A stretch of DNA of 64,000 bases from a bacterium (lineage in GTDB: Bacteria > Actinomycetota > Thermoleophilia > Solirubrobacterales > Solirubrobacteraceae): positions 124,001 through 188,000 of the forward strand of contig JAJPKQ010000017.1 in NCBI GenBank assembly GCA_021323635.1, written 5' to 3'. The notes under the pieces are model-generated. The model did no database searches and had not been told where the DNA came from. It saw only the letters and a program-made list of their open reading frames with translations. Of this stretch, positions 16,930 through 25,408 are shown piece by piece (positions within the stretch are counted from its first letter, which is position 1; every line of letters begins with the position of its first letter). Position numbers and translations under genes: made by a program.

Positions 16930-17346
16930 CTCCTTGATCCTTTCAAACTTAGCCGTAGTCAGAGCGCGCGAGGCGCACGGCGCGCGCGGTCGGGCAGCCC
17001 GCGCGAGCCCTTCGAGCTGGCAAGGCGCCCGGCTGCATGCAGGCCGCGCCGGCGGCAGCGCTGCAGCCCCTGCGGCCATTCCGCCCGGCGGGCGGCCCTC
17101 CGCGCGTGCCCGCGAAGGCGGCCGAGGCGCCTAGCTAAATCGCCAGGGGCAATAGCTGCATGCGGACGGTGCGCCTGCCCTGCGGAGCGAACCCGCCTCC
17201 GCGCCGGAGACGGCGCACTGCGCGGGGCGCGCAGCCGTCCTGCGCTGCGGACGCCCGCCCACGGCTCCCCGGGCGAGGGGGGACCGGAGTCGATCGGTGG
17301 GCAGATGTGCGTCACGCATCGCAAGGCTGTTGTAGCAGATCGAGCC
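16930..17346. other. Intergenic region upstream of aroF
   Basis: 417 very GC-rich bases between hisC and aroF, both on the minus strand. This is where a second promoter for aroF-tyrA-aroA would lie. I looked for a T-box or a Phe/Tyr/Trp-rich leader peptide and saw neither. No gene is convincing on either strand. Confidence 0.5.
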
Positions 17347-18459
17347 TCAGCGGGCAAGCCGCTCGCCGGCGGGCAGCTGCTCTAGGACATCTGCGAGCGC
17401 CACGAGGAAGCGCTCATCCTGCTCGCTCGTGCCGTAGCTGATGCGCAGATGCCCGGGCGATCCCAGCGCGCTGCCCGCACGCACGATGAAGCCGCGCTCG
17501 CGCAGGCGCTCGAGCACCTCCCGCTCGTGCTCACGCAGCAGATCGGAGGAGACCCAGCAGAAGTTGGCCTGTGAGTCGGAGACCTGGAGGCCGAGCGCGG
17601 CGAGGCGCTCCCCCATCGAGATCCGCTCTGCCACGGTCATCGCGACGCGCTGCTCGATCTCATCGCCGTGCTCGAGTGCGGCGCTCGCGGCGCTCTGGGC
17701 GAGCAGATTGCAGAAGAAGGGCTGGCGAACCTGGTTTAGCGCGGCCACCAGGCGCTCGGAGCCGCAGAGGGCGTAGCCGACGCGCGCGCCACAGAGCGAG
17801 TAGGCCTTCGAGAAGGTGCGCAGCAGCACCAGGTTGGAGTGCTTTGCCAGCAGCGCCACGGAGGCGCTTGCGTCGTCGAGCAGGTTGAACTCGCAGTAGG
17901 CCTCGTCGAGGATCACGCAGACGTGATCGGGGACCTGCTCGAGAAACTCCTCGATCGCGGTGAGCGGCAGCGCAGTCGAGGTCGGGTTGTTGGGGTTGCA
18001 GATCAGGATCAGGCGTGTTGCGACGGTGATCTCGCGCGCCATCGCGGGCAGGTCGTGGCGCTCCTGATCGTCGAGCGGAACCGTCACGGCGCGAGCGCCA
18101 GATGCAGCGGCAAGATGAGGGTAGACCGAGAAGGAGGGCCAGGCGTAGATCAGCTCCGCCCCCTCCTCAAGCAGCGCCTCGCCGGCGGCAAGCAGGATGT
18201 CGCAGGAGCCGTTGCCGATCGCGATCCGCTCAGGCGGCACTTCGTGGCGCTCGGCGAGGCGCCTGCGCAGAGCGCTGTTGGTCGGGTCCGGATAGCGATT
18301 GAGCGCCGGGGCCGCCGCCTGGATCGCCTCGATCACAGCAGGCAGCGGCGGGTAGGGGGACTCATTTGAGGCAAGCAGCACCAGATCCTCGCGGCCGTAG
18401 CTCTCGGCGGCCGGATAGATCGGTATGCGGGAGATGCGTGCTGCGAACTCGAGCGCCAT
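17347..18459 (-). CDS. hisC: Histidinol-phosphate / aromatic aminotransferase
   Basis: A protein of 370 residues, fold type I aminotransferase of the HisC subgroup. It has LASNESPYPPLP, the PLP-phosphate contact GNGSCDIL, CNPNNPTST, ILDEAYCEF, the Schiff-base lysine in LLRTFSKAYSLCGARVGY, and the C-terminal HLRISYGTSEQDERF. HisC works in histidine synthesis, but in many actinobacteria this type also transaminates aromatic keto acids. Its place between aroH and aroF-tyrA-aroA makes a Phe/Tyr role plausible. ATG 18459 is 4 bases after the stop of the PKD protein, with AAGG upstream; an upstream in-frame start would overlap that gene. Confidence 0.92.
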   Translation of the reverse strand: MALEFAARISRIPIYPAAESYGREDLVLLASNESPYPPLPAVIEAIQAAAPALNRYPDPTNSALRRRLAERHEVPPERIAIGNGSCDILLAAGEALLEEGAELIYAWPSFSVYPHLAAASGARAVTVPLDDQERHDLPAMAREITVATRLILICNPNNPTSTALPLTAIEEFLEQVPDHVCVILDEAYCEFNLLDDASASVALLAKHSNLVLLRTFSKAYSLCGARVGYALCGSERLVAALNQVRQPFFCNLLAQSAASAALEHGDEIEQRVAMTVAERISMGERLAALGLQVSDSQANFCWVSSDLLREHEREVLERLRERGFIVRAGSALGSPGHLRISYGTSEQDERFLVALADVLEQLPAGERLAR

Positions 18460-18463
18460 CGCC

Positions 18464-20482
18464 TTATTGTGGCGCAGCGCGAGCACGCCGGGCACGGCGC
18501 CGCGGCGGAGCGCTGAGGGTGTAGGAGCGCCGGATGCTGAAGGAGCCGCCTTCGGCGTCGGTCACGATCAGCGCCGCTTCCACGGGCAGGCTGTGCAGCT
18601 GCGAGAGCATCCTTGCGCCGACGCCGTTCAGCCGCAGCGCCAGCGCCCGTCTGCGCCCGGCGGCCACGACCACGTGCAGATAGCCGATCAGCACCGCGCG
18701 GCGCACGCGCCGGCCGTGGCGGCGACGGCTGACGTGGGCATAGATGCGGGCTGTGAGCGAGCACGCCGGCGGGCAGGTGGCATGGCCGAGCGCGATCGCG
18801 CCTGCGCCCGCCAGCCTCCTTCCGGGCGCCGGCATCCCCAGCTCCTTGACGAGCGCCGCAAGCGAGTAGCGCCGGGCGCGGCGTGTGGTCGTGGTGGTGA
18901 TCGTCGTCACGGTCGTGCTTGCGCTCCTCGTCGCCGTGGCCGGCGGCGGCGCGGGGCCGACTGCGAGCGCTGCGGTGGTCGTGTTGGAGTTGCCGTAGCG
19001 GTCGTACTCGGTCAGGGTGACGGTGTAGGTGCCGGGCGTAGCGTAGGTGTGCGCGACGCTCGGCTGCGCGCTGCCTACCTGAGCGCCGTCGCCGAAGCTC
19101 CAGACCCAGTAGTCGGCCGGATCGGAGGGTTCGCCCGCCGAGCCGCTGAATGTCGCAGGGACGCCGGCGAGAGCGCCTCCGGGCGGCGTGAGCGCAACGG
19201 GGATCATCCGCTGCACGCAGCTGCCGCCGGCGGCGCTGGCGCTGTTTGACCACTCATCCTGCAGCCAGTAGCCCGCCCCTCCGATCAGCTGGTTGTAGAG
19301 GGTGCCGGAGATCACTTCCGAGCCTGAGCCCAGATGCGAGGGTTCGCCGCCGAGCGGCCCGCCGTAGGCGCCGACGATGAAGGCGCCAACCGCTTCGAAG
19401 GCGAGCGGCGGCACGCACTTGTCGCCGGCCTCGAAGCCAAGCTCATCGTGCCAGCCGCTGCCGAGCGGGTCGGTGATGATCTCGCTGAGCTCGTGGCTTG
19501 CGGAGTCGAGCGTCGCCGCGGCACGTTCGGCGCCGGGCGGGTTCTCGTAGGTTTCGCAGCCTTCGACGCCGACATCGTCGGGCAGGCTTGCCAGCTCGGG
19601 CGGGACAGGAGCCTTTTCGCTCCCGAAGCTTGCGTGATAGGCGCAGTAGCCGCCGGGCGCAAACGCGCAGGCGTTTTCTGCGCCCGCGCCTTCGCCTGCG
19701 CCATAGATGCAGCCACCGACATCGGGAGGAGTGAGCACCAGATAGACGTCTTCCAGCGCTAGGCCCCAGCTTGCGGGGTGCTGCGCGCTCATCGCCGTGC
19801 GCGCCGCTTCCACCTCGCGCCGCAGATCGACTTCGGTGACGCAGGGGCCGGCGGCGATTTCCTTGCTTGCGGCGTCCGTGCACTGGTGCGGTTCGCTGCC
19901 AGAGGCGGGCAGCGCGTTTTCGCTGTCGATGTAGACGTCTTCGGCGGGATCAAAGGCAATGCGGTATTCGCCCGGTCCGTCGCTGCCGCCGTACTGGGCG
20001 TCGACGGCAAAGACGTTCGTTTCCTGACCGCTTGCAGCCGCTACTCGCTCAAAGAAGCGCTCCACGGCTTCGATGTAGGTTTTGGTGAATTCATGCGCGC
20101 TCCCCGGCCCCTGCCAGAAGATCAGGTGCACGATCGCCCCGCGCACGACCGGCCCTCCCCACCAGCACAGGTTCACGCCCGGGTTTTCGCCGCTCGCGCA
20201 GTCGGGCGTGAGCGAGGAGCCGCCGAGAGGAGCGCTCGCAGCGGGCGTGCCCGGCGCGCTTGCAAGCGCCGCCTCGGCGCCCGCGATCGCCCGATCGCGC
20301 GCCAGGCTCGCCGACGAGCCGTCCTGAACTGCGATCAGCCCGCGGATGTGCGGGTAGCCGGGCTGAAGCGCGCGCGCCTGAGCGAAGGGAGCGATGGACG
20401 GCTGGGCGCCGGCGGCGCTGATCGGCGCAGCGAGCCCCAGCGTCAGCGCTAGCGCTGCAAGCGCCGTGCGTGCGCCGCTCAC
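18464..20482 (-). CDS. Secreted PKD-domain protein with HExxE metallohydrolase-like domain
   Basis: A protein of 672 residues. The signal peptide is VSGARTALAALALTLGLAAP ending near ISAAGA. Residues about 110-400 resemble bacterial EXORDIUM-like/putative zinc-protease proteins: HLIFWQGPGS, VYLVLTPPDV, GGYCAYHASFG, and the helix SHELSEIITDPLGSGW with His330 and Glu334, followed by AGDKC. A PKD domain (about 425-510) has YWVWSFGDG and HTYATPGTYTVTL. A Thr-rich linker (about 520-540) leads to a basic C-terminal domain. GTG 20482 overlaps the aroH stop (GTGA). It is odd that an exported protein is embedded in an aromatic-acid operon. Function beyond secretion is unknown. Confidence 0.82.
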   Translation of the reverse strand: MSGARTALAALALTLGLAAPISAAGAQPSIAPFAQARALQPGYPHIRGLIAVQDGSSASLARDRAIAGAEAALASAPGTPAASAPLGGSSLTPDCASGENPGVNLCWWGGPVVRGAIVHLIFWQGPGSAHEFTKTYIEAVERFFERVAAASGQETNVFAVDAQYGGSDGPGEYRIAFDPAEDVYIDSENALPASGSEPHQCTDAASKEIAAGPCVTEVDLRREVEAARTAMSAQHPASWGLALEDVYLVLTPPDVGGCIYGAGEGAGAENACAFAPGGYCAYHASFGSEKAPVPPELASLPDDVGVEGCETYENPPGAERAAATLDSASHELSEIITDPLGSGWHDELGFEAGDKCVPPLAFEAVGAFIVGAYGGPLGGEPSHLGSGSEVISGTLYNQLIGGAGYWLQDEWSNSASAAGGSCVQRMIPVALTPPGGALAGVPATFSGSAGEPSDPADYWVWSFGDGAQVGSAQPSVAHTYATPGTYTVTLTEYDRYGNSNTTTAALAVGPAPPPATATRSASTTVTTITTTTTRRARRYSLAALVKELGMPAPGRRLAGAGAIALGHATCPPACSLTARIYAHVSRRRHGRRVRRAVLIGYLHVVVAAGRRRALALRLNGVGARMLSQLHSLPVEAALIVTDAEGGSFSIRRSYTLSAPPRRRARRARAAPQ

Positions 20483-20853
20483 TGCGCACCGCCGAGGTCT
20501 TCGCGCAGCGCGGCCGCCGCGCGCTGGTAGACGTGGCGCGCAGCGGCGCCCTCCCTGCCGTAGCAGTGCATCAGCAGGCGGATCACCCGCGGCAGCGAGC
20601 CGGGCACGGGTATCTCCTGCGCGCACAGCAGCGGCACCTGCGTCAGCCCCAGCTCGCGCGCAGCCTGCGCGGGAAAGGCGGCGTCAAGGTCGGGGGTCGC
20701 GGTGAAGATGCAGCTGATGATCGCAGCGGGGTCGAGATCGTTGGCGCTGATCAGCTCGCGCAGCAGCGCTCCGGTCGCAGTCAGGATCTCATCGGCGTCG
20801 TTGTGCTCGACGCTCGTTGCCCCGCGCAGCGCAATCACTCTCGTTGCGGCCAT
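20479..20853 (-). CDS. aroH: Chorismate mutase, AroH class
   Basis: A protein of 124 residues, the length of the trimeric Bacillus-type AroH. It has the N-terminal VIALRGATSVEHNDADEIL with the substrate-binding arginine, SCIFTATPDLDAAFPAQAAR, VPLLCAQEIPVPGSLPRVIR, and LMHCYGREG. It rearranges chorismate to prephenate, feeding tyrA and the phenylalanine branch. ATG 20853 is 38 bases after the GAF-PAS gene, and its stop overlaps the next start. Confidence 0.95.
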   Translation of the reverse strand: MAATRVIALRGATSVEHNDADEILTATGALLRELISANDLDPAAIISCIFTATPDLDAAFPAQAARELGLTQVPLLCAQEIPVPGSLPRVIRLLMHCYGREGAAARHVYQRAAAALREDLGGAQ

Positions 20854-20891
20854 CGCTGCGCGATTCTGCCAGAGATCGCGGCGGTCGCAGT

Positions 20892-21890
20892 CTAGGCCGC
20901 CGGGCTGGAGCGCTCGGCAAGCACGCCGGCGCGCACCAGCTCGGTGACGTCCTCGATCACGCTCACCAGGTAGCGCTCGCCCTCGCCGCGGGGCTCCTCC
21001 TCGACCACCGGGGTGACGCTGACGCGCGCCCAGCGCTCGCGCAGGCTTGAGCGCTGGAGCACGCGCGTGAGCATCGGCGGTGCATCCTCGCCGCGCAGCT
21101 GCCGCGCGCAGGGCATCTCCTCGAGCGGCACGCTGGCGCCATCCACGTCAAAGAACTCGACCCGGCGGTCGATCGCCTCCGGCGGCGCACCGCAGAGCTC
21201 CGCCGGCGATCCGAAGTCCAGCAGCTCCGCGGCAGCCTGATTTGCAAAGACGATCCGCCCCTCTGAGTCGAGCACGGCCACGGCCTCCGAGAGGCCGGCA
21301 AGCACCGCCTGCAGGAAGCGTTCGCTGCGCCGGACCTGCTCGAAGAGGCGCGCCTTCTCGATCGCCAGCGCAAGCGTCCTTGCGATATCGCGCGCGATCA
21401 CGCGTGCACTTGCCTCAAGCGGTGGACGAGCGCCCGTGCCGAGCAGCGAGATCGTCCCAAGCGTCTCGGTCGCGGAGCGCAGCGGCACGACATATGAGGA
21501 GGTGTAGCGCTGCTCGACGATGAATGCCATGTGCTCATCTGACTGTGCGATCGCCAGGTTGTCCTGCTCCGTTATCTCATCTTGTGCCACCGGCTCGCCC
21601 GAGCGGATCGCGCGCGCGACAGGGTGCGCGCCGGCGGGGTCCACCGGATGGCGCTGCCTGATCTCCTCCAGGCGCAGCGCGCTCACTTCATCGAGCGCCG
21701 CGACCGCTGCCTCGCCGATGCGCCCATCGGGTGCGATCAGGTCGATCACGCAGATGTCGCACAGGCGCGGCACCAGCCGCTGGGCGACCAGCGTGATCAT
21801 CACATCGGTTTGAATCGAAACCGCAAGCGCCTCGCCGACGTCGCTCAGCACCTCTGCGGATCGCTCAAGTTCGTTGTCTGGCCTGCTCAA
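20892..21890 (-). CDS. GAF-PAS sensor protein without output domain
   Basis: A protein of 332 residues. A GAF domain covers about 20-190 (TLVAQRLVPRLCDICVIDLI, SYVVPLRSATETLGTISLLG). A helix (ARTLALAIEKARLFEQVRRS) leads to a PAS domain at about 200-315 (FLQAVLAGLSEAVAVLDSEG, RIVFANQAAAELLDFGSPAE, with a final PAC-like SVIEDVTEL). No kinase, GGDEF or phosphatase domain follows, so signalling must go through a partner. The start is TTG 21890: GGAGG lies 7 bases upstream, and TTG overlaps the stop of a short upstream frame (TTGA). It belongs to the rluB-aroH stretch. Confidence 0.85.
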   Translation of the reverse strand: MSRPDNELERSAEVLSDVGEALAVSIQTDVMITLVAQRLVPRLCDICVIDLIAPDGRIGEAAVAALDEVSALRLEEIRQRHPVDPAGAHPVARAIRSGEPVAQDEITEQDNLAIAQSDEHMAFIVEQRYTSSYVVPLRSATETLGTISLLGTGARPPLEASARVIARDIARTLALAIEKARLFEQVRRSERFLQAVLAGLSEAVAVLDSEGRIVFANQAAAELLDFGSPAELCGAPPEAIDRRVEFFDVDGASVPLEEMPCARQLRGEDAPPMLTRVLQRSSLRERWARVSVTPVVEEEPRGEGERYLVSVIEDVTELVRAGVLAERSSPAA

Positions 21891-22072
21891 GGGAATGCCT
21901 CCTCGGTCGCCCTCCGCGCCTCCTCCGGTGCGTCCGGGTCGACACGGATGTGATCGGCAATATCGGCACGAACCTTGACCGCCGAGCACGCGGCTGTGAT
22001 GATCTGTGCAAAGGGCCCACGCGGGGCTGCTTGGCGGCCCTCAATGGGCGCCTCCCACAAGCGCCGCCACAT
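21887..22072 (-). CDS. Short coupled frame between rluB and the GAF-PAS gene
   Basis: A frame of 61 residues from ATG 22072 (ATG 22108 is also in frame). The sequence IITAACSAVKVRADIADHIR then VDPDAPEEARRATEEAFP is not low complexity. The C-terminal part is faintly like the end of small ferredoxins but has none of the cluster cysteines. It overlaps the last 32 bases of rluB in another frame, and its stop overlaps the GAF-PAS TTG (TTGA). Either it is a real small gene or a translated leader that couples rluB to the sensor. I do not recognise a function. Confidence 0.45.
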   Translation of the reverse strand: MWRRLWEAPIEGRQAAPRGPFAQIITAACSAVKVRADIADHIRVDPDAPEEARRATEEAFP

Positions 22073-22739
22073 CGGCCTCTGAGAGCCTCCGCCAGCGACC
22101 CGGCGCAAGGCCCGTGAGCGTCAGCGCGCCGATGCGAACGCGGCAGAGCGCAACCACGGGGTGACCGACCGCGGCGCACATCCGCCGCACCTGGCGGTTG
22201 CGCCCTTCGCGCAGCTCGATCTCAAGCGTCGTCGCGGTGAGCTTGCGCACGCGGGCAGGCCCCGTCGGGCCGTCATCGAGCATCACGCCCTCGCTCAGCG
22301 CGCGCAGCGCCGCCCGCTTTACCGGCCCGCCGGCGACGCGCACCCGGTAGGTCTTCGGCACCTCGAAGGATGGATGCGTCAGGCGGTGCGCGAGGGCGCC
22401 GTCGTTGGTGAGCAGGATCAGCCCACTGGAGTCGCGATCGAGCCGCCCGACCGGATAGAGGCGCTCGCGCGCGCCGATCAGCTCGACCACGGTGCGCCGC
22501 CCCTGCGGGTCGCGCGCGGTCGAGAGCACGCCCACGGGCTTGTGCAGCGCGTAGAGGACGCGCCGCTCCGGGCCCGCTAGAGCGCGCCCGTTCACCGTCA
22601 CCGGCGCGCCCGGCCCGACGTCGAGCGCGGGGTCGCGCACCACCTCGCCTGCAAGGGCCACCGCGCCTTCGGCGATCAGCCGCTCGGCTGCGCGGCGCGA
22701 GGCGACGCCAGCGTGCGCAAGGTACTTCGCAAGGCGCAT
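22041..22739 (-). CDS. rluB: 23S rRNA pseudouridine synthase RluB-type
   Basis: A protein of 232 residues. An S4 RNA-binding domain is at about 1-50 (MRLAKYLAHAGVASRRAAER). The RsuA/RluB/E/F catalytic domain has YALHKPVGVLSTARDP, the catalytic Asp101 in GRLDRDSSGLILLTNDG, and KTYRVRVAG. The C-terminal ELREGRNRQVRRMCAAVGHPV is typical. It isomerises a uridine in 23S rRNA. ATG 22739 is 13 bases after the scpB stop. The scpA-scpB-rluB order is conserved in many Gram-positive bacteria, which supports rluB over rsuA. Confidence 0.93.
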   Translation of the reverse strand: MRLAKYLAHAGVASRRAAERLIAEGAVALAGEVVRDPALDVGPGAPVTVNGRALAGPERRVLYALHKPVGVLSTARDPQGRRTVVELIGARERLYPVGRLDRDSSGLILLTNDGALAHRLTHPSFEVPKTYRVRVAGGPVKRAALRALSEGVMLDDGPTGPARVRKLTATTLEIELREGRNRQVRRMCAAVGHPVVALCRVRIGALTLTGLAPGRWRRLSEADVAALVGGAH

Positions 22740-22752
22740 CGGCGCTGAGCAG

Positions 22753-23514
22753 CTAGTCGGAGAGCAGCTCGCGCTCCCAGCGGTCGAGCGCGATGCTATG
22801 ACCGGCGCCCGGCTCGGCGCTCGCCGCCCGGCGCTCGGGGCGCTGCGGATCCTCCGCGGAGAGCTGCGGCTGGAGCGATAGCTGGGCCTGCGTCTCGCCC
22901 TGCTCACGCTCGCCTCTGGCGCCGTGCGGAAGCTCCTGCGCAAGGGCGCCCGCGCGTGCATCGCCTGCGCGCAGCAGGCGCTCGCGCAGCTCGCCTGCCT
23001 CCTCGGGCGTGGGGTCCCAGTCGCTGATGTCCGGCAGCTCCTGCAGCGAGGCGAGCCCGAAGTGCCTGAGGAAGGTCCGCGTCGTTCTGTATAGGGTAGC
23101 GCCTAGCTCCGATCGTCCCGACTCCTCGATCAGGTCGCGCTCGAGCAGCGCGTTGACCGCCCAGTCGGCGCTCACCCCGCGGATGCGCGCGATCTCCGGC
23201 CGTGACACCGGTTGCAGGTAGGCGACGATCGCAAGCGTCTCGGCCTGGGGCCCGGTCAGCGTCGCTCGCCGCTCGCGCCCGAAGTGACGCCTGGCGGCCT
23301 CGGCTGCGATCGGGTCGCTTGCGAAGGTGTAGCCGCCGGCAAGCTCGCGCAGAACGATGCCTCCGGCCCCATCGGCATGGCGCTCTGAGAGCTCGCGCAG
23401 CGCCTGCCGGACCTCCTCCTCATCGCGCTGCGCAGCGCTTGCCAGCTCCGCCGTGGAGAGCGGCTCCGGCGAGAGGAAGATCAGCGCCTCGATGATCCGC
23501 GCAAGCTCGCTCAT
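22753..23514 (-). CDS. scpB: Segregation and condensation protein B
   Basis: A protein of 253 residues. Two winged-helix domains are recognisable: MSELARIIEALIFLSPEPLS at the start, then LTGPQAETLAIVAYLQPVSR and RPEIARIRGVSADWAVNALL. After about residue 185 there is a polar Gln/Glu-rich tail not needed for the fold. ScpB dimers bridge the kleisin ScpA and SMC to form condensin, acting in chromosome segregation. ATG 23514 overlaps the scpA stop (ATGA). Confidence 0.95.
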   Translation of the reverse strand: MSELARIIEALIFLSPEPLSTAELASAAQRDEEEVRQALRELSERHADGAGGIVLRELAGGYTFASDPIAAEAARRHFGRERRATLTGPQAETLAIVAYLQPVSRPEIARIRGVSADWAVNALLERDLIEESGRSELGATLYRTTRTFLRHFGLASLQELPDISDWDPTPEEAGELRERLLRAGDARAGALAQELPHGARGEREQGETQAQLSLQPQLSAEDPQRPERRAASAEPGAGHSIALDRWERELLSD

Positions 23515-24344
23515 GCCGCAATCGCCACGCCGCCCTGCGCCTGGCGGGCGGGCGCCGCGCAGCGCTGGCCCCCGGCGGCCGGGGCGCCGGGGGCCAGCAC
23601 GGTTATCTCGCCAAAGGGCTCGCTCTGCTCCCAGTCGGCCTCGCCTGAGCGGTAGAGCTCGAGCAGGGCGAAGAAGGTGACCGCAATCGTCATCCGATCG
23701 GCGCCCGCCACCGCCTCCTCGAAGCGGAAGCGCCCCCGTGCGAGCAGGGAGCGAAGGCGTGAGAGACAGCTCTGCAGGGAGACGCGCGGACGCAGGATGT
23801 GACGGACATCGATCTGCGGGGGCTCGCGCAGCAGCGCGCCCAGCGCCTTGCCGAGCTGCGCGGGGTCGGCGGCGCGCTGACCCTCGGCGCCAAACGGGCG
23901 CCGGCGGGGGGCGGCAAGCTCGCTGGGCACCGGCGCGCTGCGGAAGCGCATGCCCGCCTGCGCCTTGCGCAGCGTCTGCAGGTGGGCACCGGCGTGCTGA
24001 AAGCGGCGCAGCGAGAGCATCCGCTCGAGCAGCTCCTGCGCGGCTTCCTCGGGGCCGAGCTCGAGCAGCTCCTCGACCTCCTCGCCGGGCAGCAGCAGCC
24101 GCGACTTGAGCTCCAGCAGGGCGGCGATCAGGAGGATGAACTCGACCGCGGAGCCGAGGTCCAGCTCGCCGCGCTGCTCGATGTGCTCGAGGTAGGCGAG
24201 CACGACGGCAGCCAGGTCGAGCTCGAGCAGGTCGAGCTCTTCGCGCAGGATCAGCGCAAGCAGCAGGTCAAAGGGGCCGCTAAAGACCTCCAGGTCGAGC
24301 TCGATCCGCAGGCCCTCCGGGGCTGGTGCTGTCGGTGCGCTCAC
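23511..24344 (-). CDS. scpA: Segregation and condensation protein A (kleisin)
   Basis: A protein of 277 residues. The N-terminal SMC-neck-binding part is clear: FSGPFDLLLALILREELDLL, then the helix AVEFILLIAALLELKSRLLL. A charged middle region follows, and the C-terminal winged helix (MTIAVTFFALLELYRSGEAD) ends in a variable tail. The start is GTG 24344, overlapping the trpS stop (GTGA). It works with ScpB and SMC. Confidence 0.94.
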   Translation of the reverse strand: MSAPTAPAPEGLRIELDLEVFSGPFDLLLALILREELDLLELDLAAVVLAYLEHIEQRGELDLGSAVEFILLIAALLELKSRLLLPGEEVEELLELGPEEAAQELLERMLSLRRFQHAGAHLQTLRKAQAGMRFRSAPVPSELAAPRRRPFGAEGQRAADPAQLGKALGALLREPPQIDVRHILRPRVSLQSCLSRLRSLLARGRFRFEEAVAGADRMTIAVTFFALLELYRSGEADWEQSEPFGEITVLAPGAPAAGGQRCAAPARQAQGGVAIAA

Positions 24345-25408
24345 TGCGCCACCGTAGCGGGATCGCCGGACGGGCGGCGCTTCGGCGCGCCGACGCCCAT
24401 CAGCGCGCGAACGTCGGCCAGCGTCTCGGAGGCGATCGCACGCGCCTTTGCCGCCCCCTGCGCGAGGATCTCCTCGAGGGCGTCCTCGTCTGAGCGCAGG
24501 GGGCCGTAGCGCTCGCGGATCGGCTCAAGCAGCTCGCAGAGCGCCGCGGCGACTGCCTCCTTGAGCTCGCCATAGCCGCGCGCGGAGGCCATCTGCGCTT
24601 CGATCTCCTCGCTGCTGCAGGAGCGCGCGGCAGCAAGGATCTCGATCAGGTTCGAGACCCCGGGCTTATCGGGCGCGCGAGTGATCTCATGGCCGGAGTC
24701 GGTGACAGCGCGGCGCACCTTCTTGGCGATCGCCGACTCGCAGTCAAGCAGGTAGATGGTGCCCTCCTCGCTGCCACCGGTCGTTGTCATCTTCCTGGTC
24801 GGCTCCTGCAGGTCCATGATGCGCGCGCCCACCGCCGGGATCCTGTGCTCGGGCACCACCAGCGCCTGTCGGCCGCCTGCGAAGCGCGCGTTGAATCGAC
24901 GCGCGACGTCGCGCATCAGCTCGAGGTGCTCGCGCTGGTCCTCGCCAACGGGGACCACCTCGGCGCGATAGGCAAGGACGTCTGCCGCCTGCAGCACCGG
25001 GTAGAGCAAGAGCCCCGCGGAGACCAGCTCGCGCTGCGTTAGCGACTTGTCGCGAAACTGATGCATCCGCTGCAGCCGACCGAGCTCGGTCAGGCATGCG
25101 AGCAGCCAGGTGAGCTCGCTGTGCTCGGGCACGTCTGACTGCCGAAAGAGGATGCAGCGCTGCGGCTCAAGCCCGGCTGCGAGCAGCAGCGCGGCGAGGT
25201 CGTACAGCGAGCTGCGCAGACGAAGCGGGTCGTAGGGAACCGTCAGCGCATGGAGGTCGACGATGCAGAAGATCGCCTCGCCCTCCTCCTGTGCTGCGAC
25301 GTACTGGCGGATCGCGCCGAAGTAGTTGCCGAGGTGCTTGCTGCCGGTGGGCTGGATGCCGGAGAAGATGCGCCGCGCCCCGCCGGCGCGCCCACTCGAC
25401 TCAGCCAT
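24341..25408 (-). CDS. trpS: Tryptophanyl-tRNA synthetase
   Basis: A protein of 355 residues, class Ic synthetase. It has FSGIQPTGSKHLGNYFGAIR with the HIGH equivalent at 26-29, the tryptophan-binding IVDLHALT and LYPVLQAADVLAY, and the KMSKS equivalent KMTTT at 206-210. The family allows this variation, though KMSKS is more common. ATG 25408 overlaps the end of gcvPB by 8 bases, and the stop overlaps scpA. Placement in a glycine-cleavage transcript is unusual but tight spacing supports co-transcription. Confidence 0.95.
   Translation of the reverse strand: MAESSGRAGGARRIFSGIQPTGSKHLGNYFGAIRQYVAAQEEGEAIFCIVDLHALTVPYDPLRLRSSLYDLAALLLAAGLEPQRCILFRQSDVPEHSELTWLLACLTELGRLQRMHQFRDKSLTQRELVSAGLLLYPVLQAADVLAYRAEVVPVGEDQREHLELMRDVARRFNARFAGGRQALVVPEHRIPAVGARIMDLQEPTRKMTTTGGSEEGTIYLLDCESAIAKKVRRAVTDSGHEITRAPDKPGVSNLIEILAAARSCSSEEIEAQMASARGYGELKEAVAAALCELLEPIRERYGPLRSDEDALEEILAQGAAKARAIASETLADVRALMGVGAPKRRPSGDPATVAQ

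Noticed and set aside
16930-17346. T-box or attenuator leader for aroF
   Set aside because: No T-box sequence, no run of Phe/Tyr/Trp codons in a short frame and no terminator with T-tract were seen.
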